The notes beneath the pieces are model-generated. The model did no database searches, was not told the DNA's origin, and saw nothing but the letters and a program-made list of their open reading frames with translations. This document shows positions 51,604 through 64,000 of a stretch of DNA of 64,000 nt, piece after piece; position 1 is the first letter of the stretch; each line of letters starts with the position of its first letter. The translations under genes were made by a program, and so were the position numbers. Source of the DNA: Litomosoides sigmodontis (Eukaryota; Nematoda; Chromadorea; Rhabditida; Onchocercidae); the NCBI GenBank assembly GCA_963070105.1, contig OY718806.1, forward strand, positions 4,733,865 to 4,797,864. Reading direction: 5' to 3'.

Positions 51604-53840
51604 TGTGTGATAATTTTGCTTTTTTGAACGAAATATATATGTTATATTTTCATTGCGAGCTTTATCCTGCTCACCTCTCACTCTTTATGACTTCCGATAA
51701 ACTTTGTTTTGAGAAATTTAAATGAAGTCTGTTGTTTTCTAGCAAATCCGATGCTTCGATTTTCAATTCTCGTGTGAACTGAATATGTATATTAGAAATT
51801 CAGGGAAACTCTGTGCGAATTCTCTTCACAAATGCCATAGTGCTACAAACTTCGGAAATTCAGTGCACATCGGCTGTTTAATTAAAGCGAAGAATTTTAG
51901 TACTGTATCTTCCCATTTGTACTATTGATTATGAAGGGTGCAGGAGAAAGCACATCTTTCCTTCATTTAATATCACTGTTGCTAAGATGTTTGTTTCTGC
52001 TGAAGATTATATTTAGTTTATTCGTCAGTTTTAAATCCCCTTTTTTTCTATCTTTGATGAAATTTTCCACACTTTTTAGGGACTTTTGAAGTTTTAGCCT
52101 TTTTACAAATAAAGTGTTTACATTACTTAATCGCTAAGAGAATTATTTTTCGCAATGAATGAAACACCTATTTTTAAATTTTATTTTGTATTTGCATTAC
52201 AGTGCAAAAATTCATGCTACTCAGAAATGAAGTTTTGACAAGGAGAATTTGCTTTCTGATGGTGTGACAGTTGCGGCACTTGAAATGTGTGATAGGCTTA
52301 CGCGAGTCATTTTCCCCAAAAATTGCGAGAATCAGTGCAACATTTCAGACTGCTGGTGCGTAACACACGGTTCACAAAAAACTGAGTAAGGAAGGAGTGA
52401 TTTATACATATTGTTGATCAGTAGCAGTTAGTGCTTGTGCCGCAACCATTTTGTGAAGCGATAGCTGCTGCTCAGACTTTATCGTTGTCGTTGTCACCGA
52501 TTTCAGTCTAGTCCTTCCTCTCTCACTCACAACCTTGTGCAGTGGTTCTCTCCTCTTTGACTTGACAACTCCACACACCTTCCACACTTGGTCCCTTCCC
52601 TTCTCTGCTGCATTTTAATTGAAACATTTTATTTCTTTCTGCTAACGTAATGACTAATCTAGCCGATTGCTTCTACAAAAACTTTATTATAATCTCTTGT
52701 CACTTTCTCTCACTGCCAGCAACAGCGAGTCATGAGGTGATAGTCGTACACTCATTCTCCCTCAGTTGCTATTTCGAAGGATGTAAATTTCGTTTTTAAA
52801 GCTTCTGCACCTTAATAAAAAGTTTGGAGAATTTTTAAACTTCAAAGACATTCCATTCCTCATAATGTTTCTTCTCATTCTAGCATTGTGCCATCTACTT
52901 TCCCATCCGTTTGTTATGCATTATCTTAAACATTATCATTGAAGGTCGGACATTCATCAAAAGGAGAAACTGAAGTTTGAGATGACATTTGCATAGAACT
53001 GAGCGGAACACATGGAAAGTCCTTAAACAATTGTTAGTTTAAGCCACTTTTCTACGATTAATTCTCTTTTTATAACCGTTTTATTTGCACAAGAAGTTTA
53101 CTCAGCTTCGATCAAATTTTTAGAATTTCGCACCAATTCAAAAGAACTCTTCTTGCGCTATTTGCATAACTCGCGTTACTATGCTAGGTGACAAGCATTT
53201 GTGTCGTTATTTATTGAACTGCTGTCATCATTCATGACAGAAATATTTTATCAACAAACAGCTTTAGCATATGACCTCCACAAAGCGTTGAGGAACGTAA
53301 CAGCTCTATCTGTTCGACGCTTGCAACTCCATTTGTAAATGGTCCATAAATTGTAAATATTAGGATCACATAGCTGCGCAAATTTTTCATTTTTCGTTTT
53401 CGAATTATATTTGCCTTCAGAATTGTAAGTATTGGAAAGATGATAACCAAATCACCACATATTAACACACACATTTTCCTCTCAACTTACCGCGCACAGC
53501 AACTACACACATATCTTTCTGTCATGAGAGGAACTGGTGACTTTATTTTAAGGTAATGTTTAATACTTGGTCACTCTTATAACTATTATTTTTATCTGCC
53601 TGTAGTGGTTCATTGTAAGTAAGGATTTTTCACAAATGTGTCTTCCAGTTACTTCACTACATTTTTAATGATGTTAAGGGTCGAACAAGAGGAGAAAGTA
53701 AAAGAGGCTGCACACTAATGGCGTTTTTTTATTTTGCTTTTTGTTTACAACGCGCGTGGAAAAACTGAGATTATCTTGTTTTAAATCTCTCATTTCATTG
53801 CTTTTAGAATTTGGGATTGACCTGGTGGAAAACGTATGTA
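49441..53840. other. intergenic between UfSP2 and Bicaudal-D
   Basis: About 4.4 kb without a recognised gene. It includes a TA microsatellite (51568-51600) and three stretches on the - strand that read open with coding-like composition (50776-51044, 51192-51332, 53232-53390). They are treated as findings because no family or complete exon chain could be assigned. Confidence 0.5.
51568..51600. repeat. (TA)n microsatellite
   Basis: About 16 TA units lie between ACGTACG and GCGTGTG. Confidence 0.95.
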
Positions 53841-56800
53841 ATGGAATTGGACGAACTTAAGGCTGAAGTATCTCGATTAGCGAATGCTCTAGAGGAAGCT
53901 TCGTCCGATAAAATCAAAGTTTGTTTTTTATCTTTTTCGGAAGTTAAAGCGCTGCCTTTATTCATTTGAGTGAAATTGAGCTCCCGAGCTACTCATTTGT
54001 TATGTTAAATTCTAACTCTTATTTTAGGCAGCTCAGTATGGGTTGCAAGTTTTAGATGAGAAACAACAACTTGAAGTTAAACTTACTCATCTTCAAGCGC
54101 AATTTGATACCGCAAGAGCTGAAGCCGAAGCTACAAAAAAAGTAACTTTCTTAATCATTTTTCTTCTTTTAGTTTAGATTCCGCTCTAAATAATCTTGCA
54201 TTTGGATCTGTCAGATCATATCTGAACTGAGTTGATTTGTATCTGTATGTTCATTTATGCATAAGTTGTGTTTGTAGTTAACTTACAAACATCGATTTCT
54301 CTTATCTTCAAAAATAGATGCTGAGTTTGAAATTTATTTGTAAAAAGAGCTCATCACGTACACTGAAGAGATACGTTCATAGTTTCTAGTCAAAGCATAT
54401 TACACAGTCTCATTTTATTAGATGTTATTTTTAAAGAAATATTTAGGCATTAGCGCAGTTTAAATCACAACAAAAGTCGGTTACAAAGTCCGACATTGAC
54501 CATGAAGAAAGTTTATTGGAAGAAACGATGAATCGAGAACACGAGTATTTGGCCAAAATTGCAACATTAGAAACGGATTTGAAGAATTGTCAGCATGTAA
54601 GTTTTTTTTTAATTACCATTGAAGTTTAATGTAGATTCTACCTAAGCTTTCTCGCATTATGTGGTGAAGTACAATGAAGTTTTATAGATTTTAGTAAATG
54701 TTGGCGTCAGGCTCTTCCAAATGAGTTTTATTTTGTCATCTGTAAAGCGCATTGTTCTATTAATCGAACAGAATATTTCTAGGAAGTGGACAGGTACCGT
54801 GCCGACTTGGACAGGTTACAAACCTTACATATAAATGCTTCGGAAGCAGCATCTGATCTTGACACGCAAAAGCGACAGCTCAGGGAAGATTTAAAAGAAT
54901 TAAAAAATCGCGAACAAAGGCTGCTAAATGATTACTCTGAGCTGGAAGAAGAAAATATTAGCCTTCAGAAACAGGTTTCTGTATTGTTCGTTTTATTATT
55001 GTGTTTATGATGTTCAGTAGTGTGTTTTTTGAATTACGCTTCTATTTTGACGAGATTTTTCAGTTATCAAATTTGCGTAGTGCGCAAATAGAGTTTGAAT
55101 CCATGAAAATGGAAGTGAAGCGTTTGATGGATGAAAATGATCAACTGCAGGCAGACAAAGAGGAAGCTAATAAGTTGACTATCGTGGCCCAAAAACATGT
55201 GTGGTTTTTTTATCTTTCATTTACTGAATCGGCAGGTATCTAAATCACGCGCAATGTACCATGTTTTCCCGATTATAGTTTTATTATAGCTAAACATGTT
55301 TTCAAAGCAGATTAATGGTGGCAAAGCGCCTAATTTTTCTAAATACACATCGATATGGTGCAACCATCTAATTTCAATTACCAACTTATGGTATCTTCGT
55401 TTAAAGCTGCTGAGAATTTATAATATATTTTAGATGGTTACACTATATCTTTTTTTTTTTTGCAAAATCGAGTTAGTTTGGATCTATCAAGTTTTGCATT
55501 TTTAATCCTACTTTTGTGGTGATTACAAATTTTGAATCTGAATCTTCCTCTTGACGAAGAGTAGTTGTGATAGTGCTTATTAATAAGCAGTGTTTTAGTA
55601 AAGGTGCTTTGTGATTCTGATTATTCCAGCTTGAAGATGCTTTATTGAATGTGCAGCAGGAACGTGATCAAAAACTAGCTTATAAAAAGGAGCTGGAGCT
55701 AATGCGAAATGCGGAACATTTACAGCAGTTGAATACAATGCTCTTTGGGTTGCAAAGCAATAATGAAGATGACTCCCAAGCACTTAAAGAGGTGCATTGT
55801 TGTTTTGGAATTCTATGAAATTTATTGTAATTCATCCGTAATACAGTTGAGTTGCAAGGCAAGTGCTGTGCTTTTGATATTTGAGATTTGAATTTGAAGA
55901 ACCAACTTATTTGTATTTTGCAGTTGGAATCATCTTTTATTGCGGATTCCAATGAATTCTATAAAAATAAGCCATCAAAAGGCGTTGATCTGTTCTCGGA
56001 AATACATGGTGATATGCCGGAACGATTGGCTGAGCTAGAAGCGAAAAATGATGAGCTTGCGTTGAAGTTAAAGGAAACGGAGAAGGATGTCAATTACGTT
56101 GTCCCTGTTTTGAAGAAACTTGAAGTAATGAGTACACCAGGTCACTTGCAACATTCATCACTTGTTTTGTATCATTTTTAATAACATTCAAAATATATCA
56201 GAATTCCATGAAAATAGTATCTTGTACTGATTCTATTCCAGACTTAGATCACGCTCAACTGAAGCAGCTTTGTGATGATGCTTTAAAAAAGATAGAACAA
56301 CTCATCGAAAGTGCGTCCAAAGCAGGTATTGGAGGTAAACAGTATGACCTTATCAAAGCTGATTTACGTACTGCAATTATGGTTGCAGGCGAAAATCAAG
56401 CAAAACTGGCTTCTGCTCAGGTAGGTTTATTTTTTTGTCACTTCATGGAAGGCGTGATATTAATTTCTAACTTTTTCATATGTGCAGGATTTGATGATTG
56501 CTGTTGCTGATTTCCTGTACCGCTTGTACCACCAATTGGTTTCCACTCATGGACTAGAAGCCGACAAGAATGCGGCCGAAATAATGCGGAAACTTAGGCA
56601 GTATGCAAATGAAAATGCAGAAAGTGAAGAATACATACAAGATTAGTTTTTCTGAAAATTATACGAATAAATAGTTCTAGGTCATGTGATGTTAAAAAAA
56701 AATGTCATTGTTTTGGTCTGTATTTTTGTATTTTAGATGAAGGTGTTGAAAGTGGAACAGAAACGGACGGTGGTCGTTCACCACGTTTAATGTTAAATTT

Positions 56801-57941
56801 GCAGCGTCAATTCATATCGCCGTCTTTTGCGAAATTTCTTAATGAAGAGCTAGTTTGTAGCCGACTGGATGATATATTAACAGAAAGCGATTTTAGAGAA
56901 AGAATAGTTCCTGGTAAGCATTTTCTATGAACAGTATTCACGTAGAACATCGTTTTTTTGATATTACAATTTTGGCACGCTTAATGAATTGAATCGCACA
57001 GAAGTTTCTAACATTTTAGGTGAAAGTAATGTGTTTCGAATATCAGATTGCCTCACGGAACTTTCAAAAATTGTTAGACGTACAGTGGAGAATGCTCTGA
57101 GCACACGAGTGGAAAATGAGGATCATCAGGAACTCACTTTACAAAACATGAAGCTCCGTTCTCTGTTGTCTACGAAACGGTTATTTTTAAATTATTAATA
57201 ATGTTTCTTAAATAAGAAAATAGGAGAGTGATACATATGAAATAAATAATAAAATAAAGAAATGTTGCTTCAGGGACCAAATCGGTACGTTACGTAAAGT
57301 GCTGAAATCAAACAAACTTACTGCTGAATCAGCTCTAGCTTTACTGAAAGAAAAATATGAAAGTGAGAAGGCAATGACAAATGGACTTTTGGAGAGGTTG
57401 AGACGAGAATTAAAAGCATTCAAAGAAGATGCAGCTACATTTGCGTCTCATCGGGCAATGTTTACAGCACGCTGTGAGGAGCTGCAAGCGCAGGTATGCC
57501 GTTCTTTGACGGTTTCCCTCAACCATGTTTTCTATTGTGATAATTTAAGTTTGGTTTTTTTTGAATTTAAAATTCTGGCGAACCTTCTCTATAGAATCTT
57601 CTATAGGTTGATGAAATGGCCGCTAATCAAAGAGCAGCCGAAGATGAAAAACGGACACTGAATTCTCTGCTGCGTATGGCTATTCAACAAAAATTAGCAC
57701 TTACACAAAGGTGATCTTTTACATCTCTTATTTAAAACGAACTTCACACCGAAGTTGAAGAAGGCTGAAATTTTATAGGTTAGAGGACTTGGAAGTTGAT
57801 CGAGAAAGACAGGCTTTTAAACGTGGCAACAAAGCATCCGGCCGTGTTGTAAATGCGGATAGTTCTGGACAATTGCATCGAGTTCGTTATCCGGGACAGA
57901 GTGTTCAACAACAACACAGGAATTTAAAAAGGGATTACTAG
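53841..57941 (+). CDS. bicd-1: Bicaudal-D, dynein-dynactin cargo adaptor
   Basis: Fourteen exons: 53841-53918, 54028-54141, 54447-54596, 54783-54974, 55064-55198, 55630-55791, 55924-56131, 56242-56420, 56488-56623, 56737-56913, 57020-57179, 57274-57493, 57607-57710 and 57779-57941. Phases agree and the product is 725 residues. BicD is a long coiled-coil dimer: its N-terminal coil activates dynein-dynactin, and its C-terminal coil binds cargo adaptors such as Rab6 or Egalitarian and folds back to autoinhibit. Family signatures are clear: [16 protein letters not shown] near residue 30 (CC1 box), [18 protein letters not shown], and the C-terminal cargo-binding coil with [51 protein letters not shown] and QRLEDLE. 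Heptad patterns run through most exons. The ATG at 53841 is favoured by alignment, but the frame is open upstream to an acceptor at 53806-53807. The tail after the last coil is short and basic. Confidence 0.96.
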
Positions 57942-58089
57942 AAGAAACGAGGTTTTTATCCGATACGTTCACCGTAGGAATTCCGCTGTAGTCATTCCTG
58001 TTCTGTGCTAATGCATAGATGATATGCTGCAACGGAAAGTAGTATTCGAATCTCTCCGACATATATTACCTTAATCGTATGCTAACGAC

Positions 58090-58095
58090 AATAAA
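58090..58095 (+). terminator. poly(A) signal of the Bicaudal-D gene
   Basis: AATAAA about 150 bases after the stop codon of the Bicaudal-D gene. Confidence 0.55.
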
Positions 58096-59168
58096 TCGGC
58101 AATCATCAGCCATTCATTGACTCATTTTCTAATTCGACGCAATGTGCATCTATTTTTATTTATCAGAAAAAGTATTGGTCCATAAGAGCTTTGTTACTTA
58201 CTAATTGATTTATGAGTTTTGTTTTGAAAATATTAAATGATGCTTTTCGTTGTACTATAGGCTTTTGTTCTTCTAGGCTAACAATCAATTAGCACAAAGG
58301 AAGTTCGTAAAACTGCCCCTTGTCGGTGTGATACATTTCTTGGCTTGCTTCGACGTGAGCCAGTTCTGAAAAGTTCTGAGACTTAATCGTTCCGTTTATT
58401 GCTCACTTAAACTATGTTATTGGTGTCCGAACCATTCGATCGTTTCCAACCAGGATTCATCTAGATGTTCATGTCTGACTGTTGGACATTTTTGTACCGT
58501 CACAAGAGCATGAATATTGGACATATCTCAGGGAAACTTTATTTGTTGAAAATTAAGCAATATAAGGCGTCGGGGCAGAAATGTGTGTGGGATTTTGCGC
58601 TGTCACTGAATACTCTTGCAACCACAAATACTGTTACGGAACTTCACTAAATTAGCTGTATCGTACATAGCTTTCCACGCTCATTTAATGTGTGGTAAGA
58701 GTTGCTTACAGCTCACTTTGTTTATTTCCATTCAGTTTGTTTCAACTCCTCATGGTAGTTCAAATTCTCTTTTGCATTACAATTTGTATTCGTTTTGATG
58801 TGCCTTCTTTCCATTTTATTCTTTTAACTGTCGTAAATGTCGGGGTGCGGCACTGGTATTTGTATAGCGAATTAAATTCTGTGAATGATTTTTAATGTAA
58901 CTATGCTTTTACAAAATTCCATTACAGTACATTTCATTGCCCTGAGGTTCTAGGCATTAATGCATTCTAAAATGAATTCCTCGTGGTAAATTGAGGCTGG
59001 AAAGAGCCCCACGAAATTCAGAACTTTAACGTATTATATGGGTCTTTTGTATCACTCTTGTTATTCAAATAAGCATGCCCTGTTGATGATTTCGGTAGTG
59101 TGGAGTAGTTCGCTGTCAACATAATCGAAATATCGCGCATCATTCGCGGTACCGTTTTAAATTCATGT

Positions 59169-59174
59169 TTTATT
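59169..59174 (-). terminator. poly(A) signal of the peroxidasin gene
   Basis: AATAAA on the - strand lies about 160 bases after the stop codon at 59332. Confidence 0.45.
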
Positions 59175-59331
59175 CAGTGCCTTTTCACATAATCGCGAAA
59201 TATAAATACTTCTTTCGCAAAGAAATTGTTATGCAATGTTTATATGTAGTTATATGAAACTCTTGCAAAAATTGTGCCCAGTAAAGCAATGCATGAGAGA
59301 AGCAATAAGTATGGAAGTTTTGGAAGATTTT

Positions 59332-62300
59332 CTATCCTTTCATGCTGTTGTTCCTACAACCTTCTTCAACGGAACACCATATTTGGTCAATCTGAAATAG
59401 CGTCAGGTCACAGAACTTTAAGAATTCTCCAATAAAGTAACAAATTTTCGGGAAATAATAAATCCACAAATAACGAGCCTTGCACTCGCATGTTGTACAC
59501 TGGTCGAGTTTCCAGATGTCGCCATTTCTTTTCATCCCATCATCAGCACTGCACGTGTGTTTTCTGTTCATTTCATGTGCTCGCAGTTTGCTGAAGTTTC
59601 CAATGTTTTAATGAAGACCATTGTTCGAATACAGAGTTCTATTCCTATATAAGTTATTACCTGCTTTGAATTGTATTTTCCTCTGCACTGAATGAAGAAG
59701 CACAACCTTTTTCGCAACATGACTGCCAAACATTTAAATTAATATGAGGTATCTTCTCACAGTCTTCGTAAAATTTAATAGACCGGTCCCCTCTGTACTC
59801 GAATACATCTCTCTAAAAGTAAATCTGTTCGAAAATTTTGATTAACAAGCAATCCTTTTGGTTTGCAAAAACCTGTAAAAATTTTCAGGAGGAGTTGATT
59901 AGACCTGAACGCGATCAATGTGATCACCATTGTTGCACAACACAGATGCTAGCGTTGCTTTCCGAATTTGCTGAAGTTGCAAAGGTGTGAAGATATCGTT
60001 TTCGTACCTGAAGTCATAAATTTTTTCCGGATTCATTTAAATGATTGAAGAAATCGTATCATTTCATATTTTTCAGAGATGAACAGTTCTTAAAGTCAAA
60101 CCAAAAGCGATCTCCCGAACGTAAGCGTCTGAACTGATCTCCAAGGATACATCCAATTGTTGGCCCTACCAAAGCTCCAGATAATCGTCGTTCCAAAATT
60201 AGGCCCACCCATAGATCAATGTTGCCTCAAAATGTGGAGAGAATGTTAAACTCCACGATGGTATTATGAAATTAAAAAAATATAGACTTTTTATTTGTTT
60301 AATAGGTCTTTCCATCGAGTCGATCGATGAAATAGAGAATACTCAACTACATTTTTTAATGAAAAGTGAAGGGCAAAGAGTTGGATTGAGTACTAATTTT
60401 GAATTTCAAAGAGAAAATTAACCAGGATGTCCGTAGAGTTCTTTGAGCTTAGCTTGTATACTGTTATCCGGTATATCATCCGCTAAATCATCCCACGTCT
60501 CTGGAACAGTGAAGTTGCACCAGCGCCGAAATGCAGTGTACCTTAAATTTCTCTAGAGTTTTTCTGTGAATTAAGTCTCATAAGTAAGCAGATCTCTAAA
60601 ATTGATTGTAGTGGTCTAAATTTTATTAACTGGTATCATTCCAGCCCAATTTCGGAAGAGGATAACATTTAGCCCACTTTCTTTGGAAAGCGCACTTCTG
60701 AAAATATGTAGATTTTGGAAATTAAATTGCAGTCTTTTGTGAATCTGGTAAAATTTCTCTGCTTTCATCATTCAATTAGCCTGCAGCTCACGTCCAGCAA
60801 AATTATTAGCGATTGGACAAACCCGGGTAACCCGTGATCACGACCCCGTTGAATGTTGATTGTTGCCAGATCGTACATGGACTAGAATATGGTAAAATCA
60901 ATATCTTGATGTGGACATCGCCACAACTTCGTCAAATCGAGCAACATGTTTGATCGCAGTACTTGTAATTACCAAACTACAACTTACTTCTTCAACGCGG
61001 CTGAATAGTTTATGCGTTAATTCCTTGTTTACCAGTTGTTGTTCTTTGGGAGTCTTCATGGGCATTGCGAACAACCCACGTAACAAAGGATCAATTCCAC
61101 CTTCTGATAGCAATCGTTCAGGGGCGAAGAAAGCTTCATGCAATGGTATATGACCTGCAAATACAGTCATCGTTTCAGCTAAGATTATGTAAAATATAAA
61201 CTAAACTTTCTAAATGCTCTACAAATGTCCCAGAAACAGTCACCGAAGGTTGCAACTGAAAATTTTAACGAATTTACCTTCTTTGATCGGTTGAAAATTG
61301 TTGTCCAATCGATATAAAGTTGGATTAACGAGTGTATGACCGAATCGAAAAGCAGCAGTCGAGAAGCTATTAGCCAAGGTGGGGTTCACTTCTGGATCAT
61401 ATCCTTTGTATGGCCCAATAAGTTCTGCGTATCCAACCTAAGATGAAGAATGTCTTCAAGGCTTTGCTCAGATTTTTTTCAGAATTGAATGTGGTTAATT
61501 TAAAAGTTAAAATCGGACCGGTCCAAGCACTTTAGGCAACCAGTGTTCGTAGGTAATCACTTGTAACATAGCTCCAATGAGCTTCCTTGTTTCTTGGTAT
61601 ATAGTCTCACCATCCCAGTGCGGATTTATTTCTAGAAATTTCGTTGCAATGCGATTGTGTTCTCGAAGCCACAACGTATGCATGCTAGTAAGTGCTAGCT
61701 GTAATTACTATATTTATAGAAAATATAACCTGAAGTATTGCTGAAATGAAATGAGGAAGTTATTGAGAAAGCTCAATATGTACATCTAGAGTGAAATCTG
61801 AAATGGAGCTGCGAAGAAAGAAAAGTCCCTGAGTGTTGATGATTTGTCAGTGGGAAGCAGATTTCCTTCTGTATTCAGTGGTTCATCAATAAAACTAGCC
61901 GTCATACTTCACCTCTTCATGCTCCCAAACGACAAGAAATGAAAAAATCAAACATTCTGAAGCACAACATTTGTCAATATCGCCCTATTTTTCTTATTAA
62001 TGATGCATATATCATCATGAATTCTTGCTAAAGTTGCCTTCCCTAAACATGCAATATCAACCTGTTCATTGGCCCGATAATCACCGGCTAAAAAACATCT
62101 GATCGGATTTTCATGGGAACGATTCCGCCGACACTCCATTGACGAATCACGCTCAAATGGTAAATATGGCTTCTGAGTTTCCGATACAATATCAAATCTT
62201 AGCAATCCGTGATCACCAAATAAATCACGTAAATCTAGTGCATCCACTTCTGCACTCCCGTATATACCAGACCCATCGATGAAGGCAGTTAACTTCAAAA

Positions 62301-64000
62301 ATAAAGTTTAAGAAGCATATTTAAATTCAAATTTTCTAGGAGAATCGATCACTGCAAATTAATTATAAAAACCTTGCTCAAAGGCAAGCAAAATTGCACT
62401 GGTTCATAAAAAATGCCCATAAAAGTTATTTTTCTTTTTATGAACAATTTTGTAGATTTATAATTACACATTTTCAACATCAGATTGTAAGTAAAAGCGA
62501 ACTAACAATGTTCATCTGTTCACGATAGGTCAGTTGCCGATAAATTGGACCAGTTTGACCGGAACCACAAGTTGCACTAGATCGCTCCACCTCAATGCAT
62601 GTAATTTCAGGCTTTTTCCTAAAATCAAAAAATTAAATTCAAAATAAACTTTGAGAGATACCGCTAGTATTAAAAAAATGAAATTGAAACAGCACTAGTA
62701 TTAAAACAAAAGGGAACTGAAACAATGTATTATGCATTTGATCACGTTTGTTTCATAAGTCATCAATTTTTATACTATTCTTCCAAACAAACTACCAACC
62801 ACTCTCAAACTTAACGAGAAATGTCAGATTTTTCAATTTGCTTGAAAAAGCTCACTCGCCCTGCATACGAGGATCCTCAGGAGGCAACGGGACATTGTAA
62901 CATGGATCCAAGTTTTCGCAAGTTTTGTTACATATTGCTCCTTTCATATAAGTTTGGCGTGCTAATCCAGGTGCTGTTTGCTCGATGTCGTGCGCTACGA
63001 AAAGAAGTAGGTTGAATATTTAAATTTTAAAGTAATTAATTAGATAGCATTTAGCACAACTGATCAGTTTTAAGTACCAAGAAATTGTCCCCACTGTTTC
63101 ATCATAGCCGTATAACCAAAGTGCGGAGTGATTTCTTCCGTCGAGATGATCTTCATGGAAACAAGTCGAGGATTTGGTTTCTTGAATCCAAAATAAAGTT
63201 TTTCAGGATTCCATCCAACTGGCGTATTGAAACCGTTCTCATAAATCGGAGGTAAATTTCGGCGGAACGGTGTTTGTGCAACTCCCCAAAACTGATGCTC
63301 CATGTTATTGCACTGCCCATCGTATGTCCTTTAAGACATGAAAGGAATGAATACATTTTCATTTACTTTGAAACATCTTAAATATATATATATAAGTATT
63401 TATAAGATAGCATCAATCTGATAAAATTATAAAAACGATTCTCAATAGCATTAAAAGTTTAAAATTTTTCATGAAACCTGTATTTGGCATAAAGGCACAT
63501 GTCAGTACACGGGTTTCGAAATGGTCCGGTTACACATCCAGAAAGTTCCATAATTGTTTGTATATGCGACACAGCCAGGATTGATTCAAAAGAAAAATTC
63601 GTTGGAAGTTGTTCAATTGGGAATTTTAAACCTGAAAGATTGGAAATCAATAAGTTAACAAATTTTGATGGATGACGAACTTTGCAGAATAAGTAAGGTC
63701 TTAGAAATTAAGGCTGTTAACCTACCGTTACTAACATATTGTCGAACAAGCAATAAGCTTTGTTCATAGATTTCTCGTGCTTTGGTGAGCGCAGCGTTTT
63801 GTGGTACGTTGAATTTAAACATTTTCATGAATTCCCCTGGTGTCATTTCATTATTGTCAATTAACGATTTCGATTGATTTATTGCTCTAGAATTGAAATT
63901 TTTCCCGAAATAATGATTAGAAAATTCATATTTACTTAGTTCCCAGATCGAAGTGAGTTAAGGCAGTGCAAATATTTGGAACGAAAATTGAATTAAAATT
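59332..64000 (-). CDS. PXDN: peroxidasin, C-terminal part (haem peroxidase plus VWC), runs off the window
   Basis: Exons, 5' to 3': beyond 64000-63936, 63886-63726, 63631-63478, 63328-63078, 62994-62856, 62618-62507, 62292-62062, 61698-61519, 61437-61278, 61154-60988, 60881-60823, 60541-60423, 60225-60102, 60007-59905, 59812-59661, 59590-59479 and 59391-59332. All phases agree and about 782 residues are visible. Peroxidasin is a secreted haem peroxidase that makes hypobromous acid to form sulfilimine cross-links in collagen IV. Seen: CTDMC and YENGFNTP at the domain start, GQFLAHD (distal Gln and His), GDYRANEQ (catalytic Arg, haem-linked Glu), [21 protein letters not shown] (proximal His), [10 protein letters not shown] and DRFWYEND, then a Cys-rich linker and part of a von Willebrand C domain (CTTCECK). 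The VWC tail separates peroxidasin from other worm peroxidases. The N-terminal LRR and Ig domains should lie beyond 64000. Nematodes have pxn-1 and pxn-2; I cannot assign which. The Ala in AHD and the last intron are unusual (see findings). Confidence 0.95.

Larger units (their letters stand above)
57942..59331. other. intergenic between convergent Bicaudal-D and peroxidasin
   Basis: This contains the 3' flanks of both genes, which converge here. Short open frames of about 60 codons look random. Confidence 0.6.

Noticed and set aside
52402..52600. Open - strand frame of about 66 codons ending in ATDQQYV
   Set aside because: There is no ATG near the start and no matching splice partner; a chance open stretch cannot be excluded.

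Overview
The window looks like nuclear DNA from a parasitic nematode, most likely a filarial or other spirurid worm. It is AT-rich. Its genes are split into many short exons separated by introns of roughly 90-700 bases, and most introns end in a nematode-type TTTCAG or TTTTAG acceptor. The recognisable proteins are animal proteins with clear Caenorhabditis counterparts. Species cannot be named from the sequence alone. Gene models below were built by hand from reading frames, splice sites and remembered family motifs; no search was run.

Layout. Bases 1-12464 are gene-poor, with microsatellites and a few orphan open frames. A Hunchback/Ikaros-like eight-finger zinc-finger gene (+) occupies 12465-15992. 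A second gene-poor stretch with a long CA repeat runs to 23579. A single-pass CUB/LDLa receptor gene (+) occupies 23580-26311. After another empty stretch comes an unrecognised acidic-protein gene (+, 31925-33842). From 35.4 kb onward the window is gene-dense: a CDC50/TMEM30 lipid-flippase subunit (-, 35429-38306), the H/ACA snoRNP protein GAR1 (+, 39148-40972), V-ATPase subunit C (+, 41930-44555), the UFM1-specific protease UfSP2/ODR-8 (+, 45859-49440), the dynein adaptor Bicaudal-D (+, 53841-57941), and the C-terminal 780 or so residues of peroxidasin (-, 59332 to beyond 64000).

The conserved genes cover unrelated housekeeping and developmental tasks: flippase assembly, RNA pseudouridylation, organelle acidification, UFM1 processing, minus-end transport, and extracellular-matrix cross-linking. 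GAR1, V-ATPase C and UfSP2 lie head-to-tail with acceptor-like sites just before their ATGs, so trans-splicing or a loose operon is possible but unproven. I found no dedicated novel system. The points most worth a second look are: peroxidasin with alanine where the haem-linking aspartate should be; a GC-AG, frame-preserving intron inside its VWC domain; the unknown acidic gene with two possible 3' ends; and several orphan open frames flanked by good splice sites.
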